In this document: positions 1 to 6,800 of the stretch, piece after piece | Numbering within the stretch: the first letter of the stretch is position 1 | Layout: each line of letters starts with the position of its first letter | Source: Clostridiales bacterium | Lineage (GTDB): Bacteria > Bacillota_A > Clostridia > Peptostreptococcales > Anaerovoracaceae | Assembly: GCA_015058265.1 (NCBI GenBank) | Contig: SVCR01000056.1 | Location: forward strand, 1 to 8,595 | DNA length: 8,595 nucleotides | Reading direction: 5' to 3' | Position numbers and translations under genes: made by a program | Notes under the pieces: model-generated | Databases searched by the model: none | Seen by the model: only the letters and a program-made list of their open reading frames with translations | What the model was told of the DNA's origin: nothing

Positions 1-394
1 CTTCGGCATCGATCCTAAGGTAGCTATGCTCAGCTTCTCGACAAAGGGATCCGGCAAGGGCGGCACCGTGGCTCTTTCGGCCGAGGCTGTAAAGATCGCG
101 AAGGAGCTCAACCCTGACATGGCCATCGACGGCGAGATGCAGTTCGACGCGGCTGTATCGCCTACGGTAGGGCAGCTGAAATTCCCCGGATCGCCTGTGG
201 CGGGCTACGCCAACACCTTCGTGTTCCCCCTGATCGAGGCCGGCAACATCGGCTACAAGATCGCCCAGAGACTCGGCGGATACGCCGCTTACGGACCTAT
301 CCTGCTCGGACTGAACGCGCCGATCAACGACCTGTCCAGAGGCTGCGATGCAGAAGAAGTCTACAGAATGGCGATAATCACAGCAGCCCTGTAG
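1..394 (+). CDS. pta: Phosphate acetyltransferase, C-terminal part (5' end outside window)
   Basis: Phosphate acetyltransferase (EC 2.3.1.8) interconverts acetyl-CoA plus phosphate with acetyl phosphate plus CoA in the cytoplasm. With acetate kinase it yields ATP and acetate in fermenting anaerobes. The frame is open from base 2, giving 130 residues, and stops with TAG at 392-394. The family is usually about 325-335 residues, so roughly the last 40% is here. Recognisable stretches are VAMLSFSTKGSGKG near the start, then DGEMQFDAA, then FPLIEAGNIGYKIAQRLGG, and finally the C-terminal block NAPINDLSRGCDAEEVY. From memory, the Ser-Arg of NDLSRG corresponds to active-site residues described in the Methanosarcina enzyme. 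Codons are strongly C-ending, as in highly expressed genes. No ackA follows; a terminator comes 54 bases after the stop, so acetate kinase must be upstream or elsewhere. The ATG at 26 is internal, not a start. Confidence 0.95.
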   Translation, partial: FGIDPKVAMLSFSTKGSGKGGTVALSAEAVKIAKELNPDMAIDGEMQFDAAVSPTVGQLKFPGSPVAGYANTFVFPLIEAGNIGYKIAQRLGGYAAYGPILLGLNAPINDLSRGCDAEEVYRMAIITAAL

Positions 395-448
395 TCAGCG
401 AGGCTTTCAGGCCGCGGCGGCGCTGAACGCTCGGTATAAGTGAATAAG

Positions 449-512
449 AAAGACCGCAGCAGCTGCACGAGCTTATGATACGCTAAGCTCTGTGCACCCG
501 GGCGGTCTTTTT
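449..512 (+). terminator. Rho-independent terminator after pta, with a long two-part hairpin
   Basis: The outer stem pairs AAAGACCGC (449-457) with GCGGTCTTT (502-510) over 9 bp. The run of T at 508-512 follows directly, with two more after one C and one G. Inside, TGCACGAGCTTA (464-475) pairs with TAAGCTC (484-490) and GTGCA (492-496), leaving T491 as a single bulge and an 8-base loop. It lies 54 bases after the pta stop and very likely ends the pta transcript. The A-rich left flank could give some termination on the - strand too, but no - strand gene is seen. Confidence 0.88.
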
Positions 513-580
513 CGTTGCGCAAAGCCTTGCGTGCCGCTCTCCAAAAGTGATACTATAACTTGGAATACTAGTAAGCAAAT

Positions 581-609
581 TATTAAAAATAGTTAACCAC
601 TTATACAAT
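581..609 (+). promoter_or_regulatory. Possible sigma-A-type promoter for the surface-protein gene
   Basis: TACAAT at 604-609 matches the -10 consensus at five of six positions. No good -35 stands 17 bases upstream; TATTAA at 581-586 has the right spacing but matches poorly. A run of A/T at 577-590 could help as an upstream element. A competing reading is TTGGAA (560-565) as -35 with an A/T hexamer near 581-588 as -10. Either would give a leader of roughly 85-110 bases. The exact promoter is uncertain. Confidence 0.3.
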
Positions 610-618
610 TTCATAAGT
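599..618. repeat. Short inverted repeat overlapping the candidate -10 (possible operator)
   Basis: ACTTAT (599-604) and ATAAGT (613-618) are perfect inverted copies with an 8-base spacer that contains most of the candidate -10 hexamer TACAAT. A 6-bp A/T-rich palindrome can arise by chance, but its place over the likely promoter fits a regulator site. No regulator can be named. Confidence 0.25.
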
Positions 619-689
619 ATTCATAACGGAAACTGAAATCTTTACGGATAGCCTTTTACGGGAAGAGGGGCTCGAGAGATATCTTTGAT

Positions 690-697
690 GGGGTGGA
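690..697 (+). promoter_or_regulatory. Ribosome binding site for the ATG at 702
   Basis: The purine-rich GGGGTGGA ends four bases before ATG 702, a weak but usable Shine-Dalgarno sequence. An in-frame GTG at 693-695 lies inside this site and so is an unlikely start. Starting at 702 gives the normal Met-Lys-Lys opening of a signal peptide. Confidence 0.45.
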
Positions 698-701
698 CAG
701 A

Positions 702-815
702 ATGAAGAAAGCAAGTAGAGACGGGAATCGTGCAGGTGCAGGGATCAGCATCAGGTTTAGCGTATTATTGCTGGCCGTATCGATGCTGATATCAACGCCT
801 GCTTATTCATTTGCG
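702..815 (+). other. Sec signal peptide (residues 1-38)
   Basis: Positive charges (K2, K3, R6, R10, R18) precede a hydrophobic core FSVLLLAVSMLIST at residues 19-32. Cleavage is most likely after SFA (residue 38), with TSA (residue 41) as the alternative. The long N-region resembles Gram-positive surface proteins, but I see no YSIRK-type motif. Confidence 0.88.
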
Positions 816-3800
816 ACATCCGCGCAGGATGCGAACGGCGGGTCAGAGCCTGCCGTGACAGAGGAGACGAACGCGCCGGATGATCAGAACGGCCAGAATT
901 CCGATCAGGGCTCAGATCAGGCATCGGGGTCACAGACGGACGGGACGGACCGGAGCGGTCAGTCCGGAAGCATCGATGATCAGAAGGGAACGGATGCTGC
1001 AAACAGCGGCTCAGAAAAAACGGACCCTGCAGACACAGGCAACGAAAAGACAGACAAGGCCAGCGATGATGCAGGGAAGACTGAAGAACCGGTTCTGAAA
1101 GAACAGGCTCTCAGTGTCTCCGAAAGTGACAGCTATGAGATCACGGTCTCCGGTAAAATGCCTGAAGATGCAGTGCTTGACGTGCGCGAGATCGTAAAGG
1201 AAAACGGATTTGACAACGATGCGGAAAAGGATGGACTGCCTTCATACGACGAGCTTGTAGAGAATACCGCATCGAAGATTTACGAGGATGATGAGTTCGG
1301 AGAAGGGGATACGCTCCCGTATGCCAGATTCTTCGATATAACGATCACATATGGCGATGGCAAGGAGTTTGAGCCTGAAGAGGCCCTCTCGGTAGTCATC
1401 GATATGAAGGATGACGTTCTAAAAACAAAGGATGTCGATTTCACAGCGGTACACTTTGATGATGAAAGCAATGCAGAGCTGGTAAAGGTCGCGATAAAAG
1501 ATAAAGAAGCGAAAGAAAAAAGCGGCCTGAAAAGACTTTTCAAAGGGAAAAACAAAGAAGAAAACAAAGAGAAGGTCGCATCTTTTGATGCGCAGAGATT
1601 CTCTGTCTACGGTGTGGTCTACAGTTATACCGTGGATTTCTATTATACTGCGGCAGATGCTGAAAAGGACGCGAAGCCGTCCGAATACCACATGAACGGC
1701 GGCTCCGAGATGATGCTGTCAGAGCTTTTCGGTAAGCTCGGCATCGAGCGCGATACCAAAGACATCAAAAAGGTAGAGTTCACAGATGACAGCCTTGTCA
1801 GTTTCACTAAAAAGGGCGAAGACTACAGGATAAGATCTCTCAAGCCTTTTACGACAGGAGAGTCTCTTTCCGTGACCTTCACGGACGGTGAAGTGATAGA
1901 ACTAAAGGTCGAGGATGCCGTAACGCAGTATGGCTCGATCCCTAATTCGAATGGTAAAGCATATTATGAGTTCGATTCCGCAACAGGTGAACTGAGGATC
2001 AGAGCTCTGAACGGTGCCACGCAAACAGCCTATGTCAATGGGAATATGGCCAATAAGAACGATTGGCCATGGGACAATCTCAGAAACCAGGTAAAAAAGG
2101 TAACTTTTGCCAAGGGCACAAGCGGTTATGGCGTAGGATTCAGCGGAACGGCGAACAATCTTTTTGCGGACATGACAAACCTTACGGAAGTGGATTTTTC
2201 CGGCATGGATGAGATAATGGCGACCGGGATCGCACGCATGTTCAGCGGGTGTTCCAGTCTTGAAACTGTCGATATGAGCAGCGTTACGACTAACGGAAAC
2301 CTGAGCAACATGCAGAATATGTTCAGAGACTGCACTTCGCTTAAGACAGTAATACTTAATAATCAAGGTTTTAAAACCAGAAGTGACAATTCCAAGCAGG
2401 GCGCACAGCTTGCAAACATGTTCAACGGATGCAGTACCCTTGAAAGTGTGGATATGTCAAATATCACTCTTACAGGAAACAACACAACAAGAAGAGACCT
2501 GACTAACCCGTTTACAGGAAGTTCTGTTAAGAACATCAATATGGATAATGTGAAATTCGAAAATGTCAAATCGGTTGAAGGATTCGTCAGCGGATTAGCC
2601 AGCCTCGAGACAATTTCACTGGAAAACGTCGGCGGAGCATCAGAAATAGTATCGATGCGTAACATGTTTGCCAACGATCCGAATCTGATGTCTCTTGATG
2701 TGAGAAGCTTCGGCAAGCTTGAACACATCGTCAACATGGACGGTTTCGTCTCAGGCTGCACGAGTCTTGAGACGCTCAACATCGACAACCTCGACAACAG
2801 CAGGATCAAGCCAACGAATTCTTATCACCCCGCATACGGAGCAGGTGAGGATGAAGGCGCAGCTGCGCTGGATGTTGACTGGAGCCGCGAGCTCGGCATA
2901 GAAACCTGTACGGCTCTTACGACCATCTCAGCCAAAAAGTCCAGAGTCTGGATGACCAGAAATGACAGGGGCCTGCCCGGGAACGAATACTGGGGCGCCG
3001 AGAATGAAAACGCGATCTATTACTTTACGGATCAGAAGTTTGCGTTCAAAAGTGATGAAGGGCCGAATATTACTGTTGCTACGAAAAGAGACTATATCGA
3101 CCTTATGACTGACCGGCACGAGACCGGCCCAAGGGGAAACGATGACCATACAGAAGACACCACAAATAAGAACATGAGCGGTGGTCATCTGAATACCAAC
3201 GGCGCAGGTTTCCTTGCGCCCGGAGTTTATGCGCTGAAAAATGGTGAATGGGATAAGGACGAGCCGCTTTATCAGGATACCTTCTACAGGATCTGCAATT
3301 TCAAGGAGAGCACTCCGACCGCAGTGGTCAACAATAATAACCTCAAAAACAACGGTAGCGGGCGGATCGATACAGTTGATATGAGCTATAGGAGCGGTGA
3401 GTATACAATAAAAAATAGCGATGACTCGCCTGTGATACTCATCACATATCCGGCTGCGGCGATGGATGTCAACGGTAAATATCACGATGTGATAGTAAAG
3501 GTGAACCGCATCACTTTCAATAACCTTGACGAGATACCTTCAATCCCGGATCCGGTAAGGGATCATGATCGTAACTATATGCAGGGCAAGTATCTGTATG
3601 ATGGTCAAAGCTATATCCGTCCTGTAGTTCAGTACGGAAAAGGCTCTCTGGAGTTCAAGAACTATATATTCAATAATGAAACGAGCAGGATGACCATGAT
3701 GAAGGGAAACGCGGGGACGGACATCGATTTCTCGATAGAGATCAAGGACGCGCTGCCTAATACTTCCGTGCTCTTTTACATGGAGGATCTTGATGTGCCG

Positions 3801-6800
3801 GCAGCACAGGACTGGATTGAGGATGAGGATGACGCCTGCTACGATAAGCTCCCCTGGGAGTACGGTAAAAAGTCTGAGGTTCATTATGGTGAAGTAAGGC
3901 TCGGTGGGGATAAAACTGTCAGAGGTGAGGGTATCGTCCTTGGTGACGGCAATGATCTGGATACTGTAGCCTTTGCAGCGCATACCGGACTGCAACAGGA
4001 GGAGACATACATACACGGCACCGGCCCGCAACACGAGAAGACATACATACACGGCACCGGCCCGGACCCTTCAACGTCGTGGTCGTCCTTCTCTGTAAAG
4101 GCGAGCGCTGACAGAGCTGACTATACATGGACCAGCGGTATCGGGTGCACGACTGCTATTCTTCGTGAGACGGATGAACCGAATGACCTGAGCCCTGTCA
4201 AACTGACTCCAGAACTGGTCAAGACTGTCAACAATACCGTCCCGAAGGGGACTTTTGCAAACGAGTTCTTTACCTTTAAACTGGTGGATAGTCAAGAAGT
4301 GGATTCCGCGGACTACACATATACTTATATCGATGACGGAAAGGGCGGGCTCGATGACCCAGAAAGCAATTACTATAACAATGAAAATGCCCCTGTCGAA
4401 AAAAAAGTAAAGTTGAAGAATATCGCAGGCAGCTATACCGATAGGGCAAAGAACAGGAGTGAAGCTGTCAGCTTCAATGAACTCAAATACGCATCGCCGA
4501 AGTCGACGACCTTCGACGATGATAATGGGATCTTCGGAGCCAATGTGACAAACAGTCCATCGGGTTCTGCCTATAATCCGGATGCTCCGCAAAATAAAGT
4601 ATTTGAAGATAATTACTACAACGAACACATAGCACAGGCATATATCTATAAAATCAGCGAGGTGATTCCTTCACCTTTGGATGTTGATGTGCTTGAGTAC
4701 AACACCGAAAAAGTCACATATTTCATGAAGGTGATAGTTTCCGGACCGAAGAGTGATCTTGAGATGGAGCGCGGTGTAAGGGCGGATGTGACCGTCGGCC
4801 GATGCTATGACAATGATACCAGCAAGATCTATTGGGATGACTATACACGTACCGTATGGTCCTCGGATACGACCGAGAAGGGCCAGCGTCTGCAGGAGAA
4901 CCGGTTTGTCGAGTATCCGAAGGGCAGCACAGATGCCGCGCACAAGAGAGCGGTAATGGTAGACAGGAACGGTGTTGAGTACATCAAGGTAAGTGGTGAT
5001 ACTGCCGGAGATACAAAGTATATCGACGCCAACAACCTTGACCGCGTACTTCTGGTAACAAAAGAAGGGGATGTTTACCCTTACGAGGAACAGTCGGCAG
5101 ATTATAAAGCACGAGTCAAGCATGATGACAAGATCCTGTCAAAATACCTTGAAGTCGAAGGGCAGCAGGTGATGACGGATGTCCATGGAAAGAGCTACAT
5201 CAAGGAGGGTGGCAAGTATTACAGTGTCAATACAGAGACAGGCACAAAAGGCGGCGAACTTGAATTAGCGGATGGTGTATTCAATCCGGATACAGACAAT
5301 GACCTTCGTGTGAGCACCGACTGGAAGGTGAACGGGGCGCAGGTTAAGCAGGATGTGAACCACCGCAAATATTTCAAAGCTGCAGATGGTAAATATCGCG
5401 ATCCGGAGAACCATTCCAAAGTGCTGACTGTCGGTACGGTGGGAGATGTGACACCGTCGGATTCCGACGAGCACGCTACACGTGACAGCGCTGCGGATGC
5501 GCCGCTTCATATCACTGTCGGTGATAAATCGTATAGTGTTCGAGAGGACCACAATGGCAACCTTTATTATATAGATGGAAGCAATTATTACAGTATAGTA
5601 GGAACGATGCTAACTCCGGGACGAGGAGGGTTTGAACCTAATCATAGTGATGAATTATATGTAGCTCCGTTCGATATAATGCAGGATGGTGACAAAGATA
5701 ATACCCTGTATTACAAGAGCCACGGTAAATACTACAGGCTGAGCGACAGCTCGGATTATACACCTTCCGGGAGTGCGACAGTGGACAGGAGGATCGTCAG
5801 GATCGGAAAGTTCAATAATAATGTCCGCACATCAAATATTGTTATCGGGAAAAATACCGAGGGTGATAAAACCGGCACATTCACATACAGGATCAGCTTC
5901 GATAACGGATTTGTTCCGACAGAGTATCAATTCGCGCCATCAGCGCCTACAGTATTCAGAAAAGCTACTGACGGATCGTATGAGTTTACGCTGCAGGGAG
6001 ACCAGCAGGTGACGATTTATGACGTTCCCTTCCAGACCACATACACTCTGGAAGAACCTCTGTCCGGTGATGTGAACTGCAACGGCTGGGAGTTTGTCAT
6101 GCTGAAGAACTGCAAGCCGTACGATAGAGACAGCCACGCTACTCCTTCGGAATATGAGGAATCAGCACATAGCTCGGTCTCGAGGACGATAGTCAATGAG
6201 AACCAGGACTTCTATACCCATGTCTTCACCAACAGATTCACTGAGCTGACTGCAGACAAGACCATCACTGTCAAGGAGGGCGGCACTCCCGATGCCTCTG
6301 CTGTATTCAAATACAGTGCAAAGATAACTGTAAGCGGCATTGGAGCAAATTCCCCGTTCACCTACGGATATATGAAGAAGGACAGTGAGCATAGATTCTA
6401 TGCGGGTACTGCGGGTGATACCGGGAGCGCCGAGGTCAGCATGTCGTTCACCCTGAAGCACGGAGAGACAGTAGATATCGTCGTGCCGAAGGGAGCTACG
6501 GTAGCAGTGACCGAGGAAGAAAACAGCTATATCCCATCGACAAAAGTGGACAAAGAAGGAGCTGCGGGGCAGATTACTGACAGCGATACTGCGACCGCAA
6601 AGAATGTATCGGATAGCGACAAATACAAGCTGCACTTCTATAATCAGGAGGTAAGTCCGGTCAATTACAGTGACGTCACTGTCGAGAAGGTCATAAGAGA
6701 TCACGCGTGGATGTCCGGGTACAAATTTGAGATGGCATTGATACCTGTAGGTTATTTCAAAGACGGCAAGGTCGAGCAGGTGGGTGAATATACACCAATA

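Larger units (their letters stand above)
513..701 (+). promoter_or_regulatory. Intergenic leader and promoter zone of the giant surface-protein gene
   Basis: This gap has no credible gene. The adhesin frame is closed by a TAA at 624-626, so its coding part cannot begin before about 627. The part at about 545-640 is clearly richer in A+T than the genes on both sides, as expected for a promoter zone. The part at 641-690 would be transcribed leader. A small CGCAA/TTGCG hairpin (518-531) sits just after the terminator. TTTACGG occurs twice, 14 bases apart (641-647 and 655-661). I recognise no riboswitch or T-box consensus here. Confidence 0.6.

Noticed and set aside
395..426. TCAGCG/CGCTGA inverted repeat right after the pta stop
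   Set aside because: Only a 6-bp stem with a 20-base loop and no T run. The real terminator is at 449-512.
693..695. In-frame GTG as an alternative start of the adhesin
   Set aside because: It lies inside the likely ribosome binding site and would put three extra residues before the Met-Lys-Lys signal-peptide start.
757..1002. Open frame on the - strand across the linker-coding region
   Set aside because: It lies fully inside the adhesin frame, has Arg/Ser/Pro-rich shadow composition and no recognisable domain.
880..1098. Second + strand open frame within the linker
   Set aside because: A +1-type shadow of low-complexity coding sequence, basic and Arg/Gln/Thr-rich, with no recognisable domain.
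2157..2807. LRR repeats as a DNA-level tandem or CRISPR-like array
   Set aside because: The periodicity is at protein level only (25-33 residues). The bases have diverged and there are no constant repeats with unique spacers.
1902..5552. Long - strand open frames of up to 185 codons
   Set aside because: They come from the codon pattern of the + strand gene. Their products are Ile/Val/Arg/Cys-rich without family motifs and all overlap the coherent adhesin frame.
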